From assembly GCF_900101465.1 (NCBI RefSeq), contig NZ_FMZM01000002.1:406136-470135 (forward strand): a stretch of DNA of 64,000 bases, written 5' to 3'. The DNA is from Nocardioides lianchengensis. GTDB taxonomy: Bacteria; Actinomycetota; Actinomycetes; Propionibacteriales; Nocardioidaceae. A program made the position numbers and the translations under genes. The first letter of the stretch is position 1. Every line of letters starts with the position of its first letter. This document shows, piece after piece, positions 48,310 through 57,163 of this stretch. The notes below the pieces were generated by a model. That model worked only from the letters and a program-made list of their open reading frames with translations. It was not told where the DNA came from and made no database searches.

Positions 48310-49776
48310 ATGCCCACCGCTGCCGTCGCGCGCGCCGCCGACGCCCCCACCCGCGAGGCCACCCTGACGATCGGGCTCGCCGTGCTCGGCGTGTTCGTCA
48401 CCTACGTCCCCATCTCGGCCACCAGCGTGGCCCTCACCACGATCGGAACCGCCACCGGCGCCTCCACCGCCGACCTGCAGTGGGTCAGTGACGCGTACGT
48501 GATCCCGATGGCCGCCACTGTGCTGTCCGCCGGGGTGCTCGGCGACCTCTACGGTCGCCGGCGGGCCTTCATCGTGGGCATGCTCCTCACCGTCCTCGGC
48601 GCGATCGTGGCCGGCAGCGCCGGGCTCGCGTCCGGCTCCACCGCCGTCCACACGCTGTGGCTGGGCCAGGCGGTCAGTGGCCTCGGCGCCGGGCTGCTGC
48701 TGCCCACCACCCTGGCGCTGATCGGCCACGCCGTGCCCGACCCGCGTCGACGCGGGCGGTTCATCGGCATGTGGGCCACCGGCCTGATGCTCGGGCTCGC
48801 CCTCGGCCCGATCATCTCCGGCAGCCTCCTCGAGGCGACCGACGACTTGGGCTGGATCTTCGCCCCGACCGCCGCGCTCGCCCTGGCCGCCGGTGGCGTC
48901 GCCCTCGCCCTGCTTCCGGAGTCGAAGGCCCCGGAGGGGCGCCGCCCCGACTGGGGCGGTCAGGCCTGCGCGACGGTGACCATCGCCTCCTCGATCTACG
49001 CCACCATCAGCGGTGGCCAGCACGGGTGGTCCGCCACCAGCACCTGGCTCGGGTACGCCGTCGCGGTCATCGCCCTGATCGGGTTCGTGGCCGTCGAGCT
49101 GACCACCGAGACGCCACTCATGGACCTGCGGCTGTTCCGCTCCGCCGACTTCACCGCGGCCGGCGTCTCCGCGCTCGTGGCGCTGTTCTCCGTCGTGGGG
49201 GCGTTCTTCCTGCTCAGTCTGTTCCTGGGCTACGTCCAGCACCTGTCCGCGCTCGAGATCGGCGGCCGGATGGTGTTCGTGACCGGCGTGGGAGCCCTGG
49301 TGCCCCCGTTCCTCGGACCCTTCCTCCACCGGCTGCAGCCGTTGCTGCTGCTCGCCGGAGGCCTGGCCGTGAGCGCCGTCGGCGTCGTCGCGCTGACGGG
49401 CATCGAGGCCGGGACCGGCTACGCCGATCTCGCCTGGCGGCTCGCGATCTTCGGCGTCGGGCTGGCGATCACGATGACCACCGTCTCCACGGCCGCCATC
49501 AACGCGGTCTCCTGGCAGCAGGCCGGCATGGCGGCGGCCACCAACACGGCCCTGCGTCAGTACGGCGGCGCCCTGGGGCCGGCGATCCTCGGCGTGGTGT
49601 TCTCCGACCGGCTGGCTGCGGGCGCGACGCCCACGGAGGCCGTGCACACGGCGCTCGTCGTCAACGCCACGTTGCTCGGCATCGCGGCGCTGCTGTGCCT
49701 GGCGGCCGGCGTGGTCGACGGCGTACGCCGGCGGGTCCGACCATCGGTCGGCATGTCGGCGACCGGCGACCGATGA
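48310..49776 (+). CDS. MFS transporter, DHA2-like (14-span) exporter
   Basis: A 488-residue major facilitator. SATSVALTTIGTATGASTADLQWVSDAYVI is the DHA2 first-loop region, GVLGDLYGRRRAFIVGM motif A and LWLGQAVSGLGAGLLLPTTLALIG motif C of antiporters. About fourteen spans fit. The C-terminus is polar. The start is ATG 48310 after GAGGAAG; an upstream frame to 48082 belongs to the regulator on the other strand. The divergent Lrp-type gene upstream is its likely regulator, as for amino-acid or drug exporters controlled by this family. Substrate unknown. Confidence 0.92.
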   Translation: MPTAAVARAADAPTREATLTIGLAVLGVFVTYVPISATSVALTTIGTATGASTADLQWVSDAYVIPMAATVLSAGVLGDLYGRRRAFIVGMLLTVLGAIVAGSAGLASGSTAVHTLWLGQAVSGLGAGLLLPTTLALIGHAVPDPRRRGRFIGMWATGLMLGLALGPIISGSLLEATDDLGWIFAPTAALALAAGGVALALLPESKAPEGRRPDWGGQACATVTIASSIYATISGGQHGWSATSTWLGYAVAVIALIGFVAVELTTETPLMDLRLFRSADFTAAGVSALVALFSVVGAFFLLSLFLGYVQHLSALEIGGRMVFVTGVGALVPPFLGPFLHRLQPLLLLAGGLAVSAVGVVALTGIEAGTGYADLAWRLAIFGVGLAITMTTVSTAAINAVSWQQAGMAAATNTALRQYGGALGPAILGVVFSDRLAAGATPTEAVHTALVVNATLLGIAALLCLAAGVVDGVRRRVRPSVGMSATGDR

Positions 49777-49844
49777 ACCACGCCGACTCTGCGGGTCTCA
49801 GCATCCGTGAACACGACTCCCGGACCACGAACGACGGTTGACCC

Positions 49845-50666
49845 GTGCTGACCGAGATCGCGACCGGCGTGCTGGTCCACCAGAGCCCGCTGCTGCGCAA
49901 CAACACCGTGGTCGTCGAGGGCCGGGACGGGGTGCTGCTCGTCGACCCGGGCATCACCGGGGCCGAGATGGGCTGCCTCGCCGCCGACCTGCGCGCGCGG
50001 GGTCTGCTGGTGGTGGCCGGCTTCGCCACGCACCCGGACTGGGACCACGTGCTCTGGCACGAGGCCCTGGGCGACGTGCCCCGCCACGGGACGGCGCGCT
50101 GCGCGGCCGTTCTGCGCGAGGTCCGGTCGCACCCGGACTGGCGGGCCCGGGTGACGGCGGGCCTCCCGCCGGAGATCGCCGGGGAGACGCCGCTCGACCT
50201 CTTCGGTCTCGTCACGGGTCTGTCGGCCGGCGGCACGGAGGTCCCCTGGGACGGCCCGCCGGTGCGCGTAGTGGAGCACCCGGCGCACTCGCCCGGGCAC
50301 GCAGCCCTGGTGGTCGAGGAGCAGGGGGTGCTGGTCGCGGGCGACATGCTCTCCGACGTGTTCGTCCCGATGCTCGACGACGTCGGCGCCACGAACGACC
50401 CCGTCGAGGAGTACCTCGTCGGGCTCGACGTGCTGGAGACCGCCGCGGCGGGCGTCGAGGTCGTCGTACCGGGTCACGGGTCGGTCGGGCGGGGCGACCA
50501 GGTGGGCGCCCGGATCGAGCTGGACCGGGCCTACCTGCACGCCCTGCGCGAGGGGCGTCACGTGGACGACCCGCGCATCGGTCCCGCGGTGGAGCCCGGG
50601 TGGGAGTGGGTGCGCGACATCCACGAGGGCCAGGTGCGGAGCCTCGCCGGTCGGCCCGTTCAGTAG
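49845..50666 (+). CDS. Metallo-beta-lactamase-fold hydrolase
   Basis: A 273-residue MBL-fold protein. LLRNNTVVVEGRDGVLLVDPG starts the fold, FATHPDWDHVLW is the metal loop, VEHPAHSPGHAALV the second metal His and VLVAGDMLSD the bridging Asp, with VVVPGHGSVG last. In the metal loop the usual second His of HxHxDH is Asp (H-P-D-W-D-H), so one zinc site is altered. Activity may still be hydrolytic with changed metal use. Substrate is unknown; the family includes glyoxalases, lactonases and nucleases. GTG start. It follows the MFS gene by 68 bases and may be co-transcribed. Confidence 0.9.
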   Translation: MLTEIATGVLVHQSPLLRNNTVVVEGRDGVLLVDPGITGAEMGCLAADLRARGLLVVAGFATHPDWDHVLWHEALGDVPRHGTARCAAVLREVRSHPDWRARVTAGLPPEIAGETPLDLFGLVTGLSAGGTEVPWDGPPVRVVEHPAHSPGHAALVVEEQGVLVAGDMLSDVFVPMLDDVGATNDPVEEYLVGLDVLETAAAGVEVVVPGHGSVGRGDQVGARIELDRAYLHALREGRHVDDPRIGPAVEPGWEWVRDIHEGQVRSLAGRPVQ

Positions 50667-50741
50667 CGGACCTGAGGTCGTGTCGCGTGCCGCCCACCAC
50701 ACCGGGAACTCAGGGCCGACCACGCTCGTTCTCCCAGGACC

Positions 50742-50807
50742 ATGCGCAAGAAGAAACCTCGACGATCCCAGGCCACCCGACTCGTTCCTGAGGCGGGTGG
50801 CCGATGA
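50742..50807 (+). CDS. Putative 21-residue leader peptide overlapping a CNNM/CorC gene
   Basis: A short frame beginning ATG 50742 and ending TGA 50807. The peptide starts MRKKKPRRSQATRL and ends VPEAGGR, strongly basic. Its stop overlaps the ATG of the next gene (ATGA), so ribosomes ending here can restart there. The frame encloses a hairpin (50771-50779 with 50794-50802) that ends one base before that ATG. AGGA lies only two bases before the start. It is short and could be chance, but overlap and hairpin together suggest a translational switch. Confidence 0.4.
   Translation: MRKKKPRRSQATRLVPEAGGR
50771..50802 (+). promoter_or_regulatory. Hairpin immediately before the CNNM/CorC start
   Basis: Arms GGCCACCCG (50771-50779) and its complement (50794-50802) enclose a 14-base loop containing CTGAGG. 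The stem ends one base before the ATG at 50804, so it could hide or present the initiation region depending on translation of the overlapping leader frame. Confidence 0.5.
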
Positions 50808-52168
50808 CGACCATCCTCTCGCTGCTCCTGGGCCTGCTGGTGGTGCTCGCGATCACCGCGGCGACCGGCTACTTCGTGGCCCAGGAGTTCGCCTACATGG
50901 CGGTCGACCGCTCCCGCCTCAAGGCCCGCGCCGCCGCGGGTGACGCCACCGCCGAACGAGCGCTGAAGGTCACCCGCCGTACGTCGTTCATGCTGTCCGG
51001 CGCCCAGCTCGGCATCACCGTCACCGGCCTGCTGGTCGGGTACGTCGCCGAGCCGCTGATCGGTGACTCGCTCGGCGAGCTGCTGGGCGGGGTCGGGGTG
51101 CCGACCGGCGTCGGCATCGCGATCGGCACCGTGCTGGCGCTGGTCTTCTCGACCCTCGTGCAGATGCTGTTCGGCGAGCTGTTCCCCAAGAACCTGGCCA
51201 TCGCCCGGCCCGAGCCGGTCGCTGACCGGCTGGCGATCTCGACGCTGGCCTACCTGAAGGCCACCGGGCCGCTGATCTGGGTCTTCGACCAGTCCTCCAA
51301 CCTGCTGCTCCGCGCGCTGCGCATCGAGCCGGTCCACGACGTCGAGCACTCCGCGACCGCCCGCGACCTCGAGCACATCGTGGCCGAGTCGCGTGAGACC
51401 GGCGACCTCCCGGAGGAGCTCTCGGTCCTGCTCGACCGGGTCCTGGACTTCCCGACCCGCGACGTCGAGCACGCGATGGTGCCGCGCAGCCGCGTCGACG
51501 TGGTCGCGGTCGGCACCGACGTCCTCGACGTACGACGGCTGATGGCCACCGGTCACTCCCGCTACCCCGTCGTCGACACGGAGCAGGGCATCGCGGGCGT
51601 CGTCCACCTCGGCGACGTCCTGGACGCCGCGCCCGGCGCGACGCTCGCCGACCTGACCCGCCCGCCGCTCGTCGTCCCCACCCGGATGGCGCTGCCGGAC
51701 GCCCTGGAGGAGCTGGCCAGCACCCGCAACGAGCTGGCCGCCGTCGTCGACGAGTACGGCGGCTTCGTCGGCGTGCTCACCCTGGAGGACCTGGCCGAGG
51801 AGCTGGTCGGCGAGCTGACCGACGAGCACGACACCGACGACGAGCCGGTCGCGGTCGACGAGGCCGACGGCTCCTGGCTGGTGCCGGCCGACCTGCCGCT
51901 CGACGAGGTCGAGCGCGCGCTGGGCCAGGACCTGCCCGACGGCGACTACCAGACCCTCGGCGGCCTGGTCATCGCCGAGCACGGCCGGCTGCCCGAGGTC
52001 GGCACCGTCGTGGAGATCCGGCTGCCGGACGACCCGGCCGACCTGGTCCAGGACGGCGAGCCCGCCCCGCGCCTCGCGCGGCTGGAGGTGGTCGAGGTGG
52101 AGCAGCACGTCCCCGCGACCGTGCGCGTCACCGTCCACGCGGTCACCAACGAGGTCGAGGAGTCCTGA
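50804..52168 (+). CDS. CNNM/CorC-type (hemolysin-family) membrane protein with CBS pair
   Basis: A 454-residue transporter-like protein of the CNNM/HlyC-CorC group, linked to magnesium or cobalt efflux. Three to four spans form the DUF21 domain (ATGYFVAQEFAYMAVDRSRLKARAA, GAQLGITVTGLLVGYVAEP and FGELFPKNLAIARPE, with the conserved E-x-x-P-K). The CBS pair follows (VEHAMVPRSRVDVVAVGTD, NELAAVVDEYGGFVGVLTLEDLAEELVGEL), and the last part is the CorC_HlyC domain (LPDGDYQTLGGLVIAEHGRLP). All expected domains are present. Start at ATG 50804 overlaps a leader frame. The second CNNM gene follows with a one-base overlap. Confidence 0.92.
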   Translation: MTTILSLLLGLLVVLAITAATGYFVAQEFAYMAVDRSRLKARAAAGDATAERALKVTRRTSFMLSGAQLGITVTGLLVGYVAEPLIGDSLGELLGGVGVPTGVGIAIGTVLALVFSTLVQMLFGELFPKNLAIARPEPVADRLAISTLAYLKATGPLIWVFDQSSNLLLRALRIEPVHDVEHSATARDLEHIVAESRETGDLPEELSVLLDRVLDFPTRDVEHAMVPRSRVDVVAVGTDVLDVRRLMATGHSRYPVVDTEQGIAGVVHLGDVLDAAPGATLADLTRPPLVVPTRMALPDALEELASTRNELAAVVDEYGGFVGVLTLEDLAEELVGELTDEHDTDDEPVAVDEADGSWLVPADLPLDEVERALGQDLPDGDYQTLGGLVIAEHGRLPEVGTVVEIRLPDDPADLVQDGEPAPRLARLEVVEVEQHVPATVRVTVHAVTNEVEES

Positions 52169-53199
52169 TGGAGAACCCCGTCGTGGTGGCCGTCGCCACC
52201 GTCGTCATCATCGCCGCGAGCGCGTTCTTCGTGGCCGTCGAGTTCGCGCTCATGGCGGCCAAGAAGCACCGTCTCGAGGACGCCGCCCCGAACAGCCGGT
52301 CGGCTCGCGCCGCGCTCCGCAGCTCCTCGGAGCTGACCGTGCTGCTCGCCGGCTCCCAGCTCGGCATCACCATCAGCGTGCTGGCGCTCGGCGCGATCAC
52401 CAAGCCGGCCGTCCACCACTGGCTGACCCCGCTGTTCGAGGACTGGGGCGTCGTGCTCTGGGCCGCCGACGTCGCGGGCTTCGTGCTGGCGCTGATCGTG
52501 GTGACCTTCCTGCACCTGGTCGTCGGCGAGATGGCACCCAAGTCGTGGGCCATCGCCCACCCGGAGCGCTCGGCCACGCTGCTGGCGATCCCGATGCGCG
52601 GCTTCATGCTCCTCACCCGTCCGCTGCTCCGCGGCCTCAACAACGCCGCGAACTGGTGCCTGCGCAAGGTCGGGGTCGAGGCCGTCGACGAGATGGCCGG
52701 CGGCCAGGACCCGGCCGGGCTGCGGCAGCTCGTCGAGCACTCGGCGAACGTCGGCGCGCTGGACGCGTCGTACTCCGCCCAGCTGACGGGCGCCCTGGAG
52801 CTGGAGACCCTCACCCTGGGCGACCTGGTCCGGGCGGCCACGCCCACCGCGGTGCCCGAGGGTGCACGGGTCGCGGACGTCCAGGCGGCGAGCCGTCGTA
52901 CCGGCCACCTGCGGATCCTGGTCGGCGACGCCGACCGGACCGTGGGCCTGGTGCACGTCCGCGACACCCTCGAGGAGGACGCCGAGGGCCCGATCGCCCC
53001 GCTCACCCGGCCGGTCCTGTCGCTGCCCGCCGACACCAAGGTGTACGCCGCCCTCGCGCGGATGCGGGAGTCCAGCAACCAGCTGGCCGTGGTCACCGAC
53101 CCCGCCCGACCCGACGGCGGCCCGGACCGGGTCCGCGGCCTGGTCACCATCGCCGACCTGCTCCAGCGCCTGTTCCCGCTCCGCGAGCAGCCCGCCTGA
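52168..53199 (+). CDS. Second CNNM-type membrane protein with CBS pair, no CorC domain
   Basis: A 343-residue paralogue lacking the C-terminal CorC_HlyC domain. Its DUF21 part has SAFFVAVEFALMAAKKHRLEDAA, GSQLGITISVLALGAITKP and VVGEMAPKSWAIAHPERS, with E-M-A-P-K-S in place of E-x-x-P-K. The CBS region is present but divergent (LVHVRDTLEEDAEG, RESSNQLAVVTD). The start shares one base with the stop of the preceding gene (TGATG), so the two probably assemble together. Paired genes of this type are common in actinobacteria. The ion transported is not established. Confidence 0.92.
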   Translation: MENPVVVAVATVVIIAASAFFVAVEFALMAAKKHRLEDAAPNSRSARAALRSSSELTVLLAGSQLGITISVLALGAITKPAVHHWLTPLFEDWGVVLWAADVAGFVLALIVVTFLHLVVGEMAPKSWAIAHPERSATLLAIPMRGFMLLTRPLLRGLNNAANWCLRKVGVEAVDEMAGGQDPAGLRQLVEHSANVGALDASYSAQLTGALELETLTLGDLVRAATPTAVPEGARVADVQAASRRTGHLRILVGDADRTVGLVHVRDTLEEDAEGPIAPLTRPVLSLPADTKVYAALARMRESSNQLAVVTDPARPDGGPDRVRGLVTIADLLQRLFPLREQPA

Positions 53200-53200
53200 C

Positions 53201-53254
53201 GCCGAGTCGGCGTGAGGGTGGTGCCGAGTCGGCGCGAGCTCGCGCCGACTCGGC
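53201..53254. terminator. Palindrome cluster GCCGAGTCGGC between convergent genes
   Basis: 53223-53254 is a perfect 32-base palindrome (16-base arms, centre GAGCTC), and GCCGAGTCGGCG also occurs once more at 53201-53212. The motif word is shared with 6498-6528. It lies downstream of the second CNNM gene, opposite the PAP2-kinase gene. Confidence 0.65.
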
Positions 53255-53286
53255 GACCCGGCTGGGTCTCCCGCGGGAGCGGAATG

Positions 53287-53344
53287 GGTCTCGACACGCC
53301 GGTCGCGGCTTCGCGAGCTCAGCCGCGCGGCTCGCTCGACCACC
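53287..53344 (-). repeat. Dispersed palindromic repeat copy
   Basis: 58 bases starting GGTCTCGACACGCCGGTCGC and ending GCTCGACCACC, a longer member of the repeat family in the opposite orientation to the copies at 25864 and 43271. It lies after the 53201 palindrome in the convergent gap. Confidence 0.75.
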
Positions 53345-53371
53345 ATCAGCGAGTCCGCTGGCGCGTCCTCG

Positions 53372-54952
53372 CTAGCGCGGGACGCGGACGAGCAGGCGGC
53401 CGTGGACGCACTCCATGCGGAGCTCGCGGCCCAGGCCGATGGAGTCGCCGTCGAGCTGGCGGGGGGTGTCGGAGCCGGCGCGGACGTGGATCGTCGCGCC
53501 GGTCATCCGGTTGATGGTGTCGTCGGTGCGCGACCGCTTGGCGAGCACCCGGAAGGCGAGCGGCACCCAGGACAGGAACCGCTGCGGGTGCAGCAGGACG
53601 ACGTCGAGCTGCCCGTCGTCGATGGCGGCGTCGGGCAGCAGCGGCATGCCGGCCTGCAGCGACCCGACGTTGCCGACCACGACGGTGCGGGCGCGGTGCT
53701 TGGTGAACGGCGCGCCGTCGACCGAGATCTCGACCTTCACGGCGGGGAACATCAGCGCCTTCATCCCGGAGAGGACGTAGGCGATCCAGCCGACCTTCTT
53801 CTTCAGGTCCTCGTTGACGCCCTCCATGATCGCGGCGTCGAAGCCCATGCCGGCCATCACCATGAAGTGGGTGTCGTCGAAGCCGTCGCCGCTGACGTTC
53901 ACCAGGTCGATCGCCCGGTCCTGGCCGTTGAGGCCGATGTCGATGGCCGAGCGCAGGTAGAGCGGGATGCCGAGGTTGCGGGCCAGCAGGTTGCCGGTGC
54001 CGGCGGGGATGATCCCGACCGGGATCCCGGTGCCGGCCAGCTCGGCGCAGACCTCGCGGACCGTGCCGTCGCCGCCGCACACCAGCACCAGGTCGGCGCC
54101 GGCGACCGACGCCGCCTCGGCCATGCCCGTGCCGGGGTCCTCGATGGTCGTCAGGTGCCAGGTCGGCTCGTTCCAGCCGGCCTCGGTGGCCATCGCGGTG
54201 ACGATGGCCTGGAAGGCGCCGACGTCCTCGACCTTGATCGGGTTCAGCACCACCGCCAGCTGGCGCGCCGAGCTGAACACCTCGGGCAGCGGCTCGATGC
54301 CGGACTTCACCGCGATGCTCCGCGGCAGCGGGCTGTAGATCGCGAGCCCCAGGAGCACGGTGCCGATGCCGAGCAGCACACCGCCGACGACGTCGGAGGG
54401 GTAGTGCCGGCCGAGCAGCACCCGGTCGAGGCAGACCAGCACGGTCACCAGTCCGGCGGCGACGTACACGATGCGTCGTACGCCGGAGCGGCGCACCAGC
54501 ATCAGCACCAGCACGCACACCACGCCGGCCAGCGCGGCGGTCATCGTCGCGTGCCCCGAGGGGTACGACGGCGTCCCGTGCTCGTTGACCAGCACCTGCC
54601 ACTCGGGCCGGTCGCGGTCCAGCAGCAGCTTGGTCAGGTGGGTCAGCGCCCGGGCGACGACCAGCACGCCGACGGCGTACCCGGCGGCCCGGCGGTGGCC
54701 CTTGACGAACAGCCCGACCGCCAGCGCGACGCCGGCGACCACGATGCCCACGTCGCCGAACGCCTCCTCGACGCCGCGCAGCAGGTGGCGCAGCCAGCCC
54801 AGGTCGGTGGCCCAGGAGGTGGCCGGCCCGCCGCGGTCGTCGACGTCGACGACCGGCGCCCACCGCTGGTCGACGGCCACCGCGAGGGCCGCGAACAGCA
54901 GGTAGCACAGGGCTGCCCAGCTCAGCAGCACGACACGGGGACGATCCAGCAC
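53372..54952 (-). CDS. Fused PAP2 phosphatase - diacylglycerol/lipid kinase
   Basis: A 526-residue protein with two enzymes. The N-terminal half has about six spans and the PAP2 motifs KLLLDRDRP, YPSGHATM and GRHYPSDVVGG, dephosphorylating lipid phosphates such as phosphatidic acid. The C-terminal half is a soluble DAG/sphingosine-kinase-like fold with VVLNPIKVED, LVLVCGGDGTVREV (nucleotide loop), IIPAGTGNLLARNLGIP and MAGMGFDAAIMEG. The two activities would interconvert phosphatidic acid and diacylglycerol or act on polyprenyl carriers. The fusion is common in actinobacteria. GTG start at 54952, 68 bases from divergent serS. Confidence 0.93.
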   Translation of the reverse strand: MLDRPRVVLLSWAALCYLLFAALAVAVDQRWAPVVDVDDRGGPATSWATDLGWLRHLLRGVEEAFGDVGIVVAGVALAVGLFVKGHRRAAGYAVGVLVVARALTHLTKLLLDRDRPEWQVLVNEHGTPSYPSGHATMTAALAGVVCVLVLMLVRRSGVRRIVYVAAGLVTVLVCLDRVLLGRHYPSDVVGGVLLGIGTVLLGLAIYSPLPRSIAVKSGIEPLPEVFSSARQLAVVLNPIKVEDVGAFQAIVTAMATEAGWNEPTWHLTTIEDPGTGMAEAASVAGADLVLVCGGDGTVREVCAELAGTGIPVGIIPAGTGNLLARNLGIPLYLRSAIDIGLNGQDRAIDLVNVSGDGFDDTHFMVMAGMGFDAAIMEGVNEDLKKKVGWIAYVLSGMKALMFPAVKVEISVDGAPFTKHRARTVVVGNVGSLQAGMPLLPDAAIDDGQLDVVLLHPQRFLSWVPLAFRVLAKRSRTDDTINRMTGATIHVRAGSDTPRQLDGDSIGLGRELRMECVHGRLLVRVPR

Positions 54953-55008
54953 CGGCCAAGTATGACCAAGGGGGCATTACTCGCGTGAGCCGCCGCCGTA
55001 CGCCCCGA

Positions 55009-55014
55009 TAGCCT
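55009..55014 (+). promoter_or_regulatory. TAGCCT hexamer before serS
   Basis: TAGCCT is six bases before the serS ATG, again the leaderless arrangement. Confidence 0.45.
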
Positions 55015-55020
55015 GGCGTC

Positions 55021-56307
55021 ATGATCGACCCCCGCATCCTCCGCGAAGACCCCGACCGTGTGCGCGCCGCCCAGGCCAAGCGCGGGCTGTCCGACGAGGT
55101 GGTCGACCAGGCCCTCGCCGCCGACGCCGAGCGCCGGCGGGCCATCCTCGACTTCGAGGGCAAGCGGGCCGAGCAGAAGCAGCTCGGCAAGCTGATCCCG
55201 CAGGCGCAGGGCGACGAGAAGCAGGCCCTGCTCGCCCAGACCAAGACCCTCGCCGCCGAGGTCAAGGCCGCCGAGGCGGCCCAGACCGCCGCCGACGAGG
55301 CGTGGAACGCCGCGCTCCTGTCGCTGCCGAACCTGGCCTCCGAGGAGACCCCGGAGGGTGGCGAGGACGACTTCGTGGTCCTGGAGACCGTCGGGACCCC
55401 GCGCGACTTCGCCGCCGAGGGCTTCGAGCCGCGCGACCACATCGAGCTCGGCAAGCTCCTCGGGGCCATCGACCTCGACCGCGGCGCCAAGGTCTCGGGC
55501 AGCCGCTTCTACTTCCTCACCGGCGTCGGCGCCCAGCTCGAGTTCGCGCTGATCAACCTGGCGATGGAGCAGGCCCGCAACGCCGGCTTCACCCAGGTCA
55601 TCGCCCCCGCGCTGGTGCGCCCGCGGGCCATGGACGGCACCGGCTTCCTCGGCCAGGCGGCCGACGACGTCTACAAGATCGAGGGCGACGACCTCTACCT
55701 CGTCGGCACCTCCGAGGTGCCGATGGCGGCGTACCACTCCGACGAGATCCTCGACGGCGCCGCGCTGCCGCTGCGCTACGCCTCGTTCAGCCCGTGCTTC
55801 CGCAAGGAGGCCGGCTCGCACGGCAAGGACACCAAGGGGATCATCCGGGTCCACTGGTTCGACAAGGTCGAGATGTTCGTCTACACGACCACCGAGGACT
55901 CGTACGCCGAGCACCAGCGGCTGCTGGCCTGGGAGAAGGAGTTCCTCGACAGCCTCGAGCTCGCCTACCGCGTCATCGACGTGGCCGCCGGCGACCTGGG
56001 CCTCTCGGCCATCCGCAAGTTCGACTGCGAGGCCTGGATCCCCACACAGGGCAAGTACCGCGAGCTCACCTCGACCTCCAACTGCACCGAGTTCCAGACC
56101 CGGCGCCTGGACACCCGGGCCCGGTACGACGGCCAGGTCGGCCCGGTCGCCACGCTCAACGGCACGCTCTGCGCGATGACCCGCACCATCGTCGCGATCC
56201 TCGAGACCCACCAGCAGGCCGACGGCTCGGTCCGGGTCCCGAAGGCCCTGCAGCCCCATCTCGGCGGCCTCGAGGTGCTGAAGCCCGTCGGAGGACTCGG
56301 TGGTTGA
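55021..56307 (+). CDS. serS: Seryl-tRNA synthetase
   Basis: A 428-residue class II aminoacyl-tRNA synthetase. Residues about 1-105 form the tRNA-binding coiled-coil arm ([28 protein letters not shown]). The catalytic core has [19 protein letters not shown] (motif 1), [30 protein letters not shown] (motif 2 with the Arg) and [17 protein letters not shown] (motif 3 Arg), plus GTSEVPM and [12 protein letters not shown]. All key residues are in place. The last eight bases of the gene are also the beginning of the downstream HAD frame, where a repeat is inserted. Confidence 0.97.
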   Translation: MIDPRILREDPDRVRAAQAKRGLSDEVVDQALAADAERRRAILDFEGKRAEQKQLGKLIPQAQGDEKQALLAQTKTLAAEVKAAEAAQTAADEAWNAALLSLPNLASEETPEGGEDDFVVLETVGTPRDFAAEGFEPRDHIELGKLLGAIDLDRGAKVSGSRFYFLTGVGAQLEFALINLAMEQARNAGFTQVIAPALVRPRAMDGTGFLGQAADDVYKIEGDDLYLVGTSEVPMAAYHSDEILDGAALPLRYASFSPCFRKEAGSHGKDTKGIIRVHWFDKVEMFVYTTTEDSYAEHQRLLAWEKEFLDSLELAYRVIDVAAGDLGLSAIRKFDCEAWIPTQGKYRELTSTSNCTEFQTRRLDTRARYDGQVGPVATLNGTLCAMTRTIVAILETHQQADGSVRVPKALQPHLGGLEVLKPVGGLGG

Positions 56308-56336
56308 GGAGGTCGCGCAGCGACCGTCTCGAAACC
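56299..56336 (+). repeat. Dispersed palindromic repeat at serS/HAD junction
   Basis: 38 bases identical to the copy at 43271-43308. It contains the serS stop (ending 56307) and the GTG start and first twelve codons of the HAD gene ([12 protein letters not shown]). Confidence 0.85.
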
Positions 56337-57163
56337 CAGACTGGACCCCGAAGGTCGTCGCCCTCGACATCGACGGCACCCTGCTGAAGTGGATCGAGGG
56401 CGAGGGCGCCACCCGCGAAGAGATCTCCCCGGCCGTGTACGACGCCGTGCACCGCGCCCTCGACGCCGGCGCCCACGTGGTGCTGGCCAGCGGCCGCTCC
56501 CCGCACGGCATGACCCCGATCGCCGACCTGCTCGACCTGCGCGGCCAGGACGGCGACCGGCTCTGGATCGTCGCCTCGAACGGCGCGGTGATCACCCGCT
56601 ACCCGCCGCTCGAGGTGGTCCGGGAGGAGACCTTCGACGCCGGTCCGGCCGTCAAGGCGGTCCTCGAGCGGCACCCGAACGCGCTGGTCGCGGTCGAGGA
56701 GCGCGGGGTCGGCTACCGCGTCACCGACCACTTCCCGGAGGGCGAGCTCTCCGGCGAGATGATCGTGACCGCGGTCGACGACCTGGTCGCCGGCCCGGTC
56801 AGTCGGGTGATCATCCGCGACCCCGAGGCGACCGCCGACGAGTTCGTGGCCCTGGCCGGCGAGCTCGGCCTGCACGGCACCAACTACGTCGTCGGCTGGA
56901 CCGCGTGGCTCGACCTGGCGGCCGTCGGCGTCGACAAGGCCTCGGGTCTCGCGCACGTCTGCGACGAGCTCGGCCTCACCGCGGCCGACGTACTCGCCAT
57001 CGGCGACGGCCGCAACGACATCGAGATGCTCCAGTGGGCCGGTCGCGGCGTGGCGATGGGCCAGGCCATCCAGCCGGTCCTCGACGTCGCCGACGCGGTC
57101 ACGGAGAGCGTCTACGAGGACGGCGCCGCGATCGAGATCGACCAGTGGTTCTCCCCGCGGTAG
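56300..57163 (+). CDS. HAD-family (Cof-type) phosphatase
   Basis: A 287-residue haloacid-dehalogenase phosphatase. [11 protein letters not shown] is motif I (nucleophile and acid/base Asp), VVLASGR motif II, and [20 protein letters not shown] motifs III/IV. The cap domain follows the C2B (Cof) pattern. The first available start is GTG 56300, inside the repeat, so residues 1-12 ([12 protein letters not shown]) are repeat-encoded and lie before conserved [13 protein letters not shown]. No start codon (ATG, GTG or TTG) occurs between 56300 and motif I except the second codon, which is GTT. Substrate is probably a phosphosugar or nucleotide. It overlaps serS by eight bases and the next gene by 19. 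Confidence 0.9.
   Translation: MVEEVAQRPSRNPDWTPKVVALDIDGTLLKWIEGEGATREEISPAVYDAVHRALDAGAHVVLASGRSPHGMTPIADLLDLRGQDGDRLWIVASNGAVITRYPPLEVVREETFDAGPAVKAVLERHPNALVAVEERGVGYRVTDHFPEGELSGEMIVTAVDDLVAGPVSRVIIRDPEATADEFVALAGELGLHGTNYVVGWTAWLDLAAVGVDKASGLAHVCDELGLTAADVLAIGDGRNDIEMLQWAGRGVAMGQAIQPVLDVADAVTESVYEDGAAIEIDQWFSPR

Noticed and set aside
47178..48401. Longer Lrp-type regulator starting at 48401
   Set aside because: The added 71 residues are not domain-like and overlap the first codons of the divergent MFS gene.
50700..50803. Magnesium riboswitch before the CNNM gene
   Set aside because: The leader is short and I could not place the M-box core; the overlapping short frame and hairpin explain the region better.
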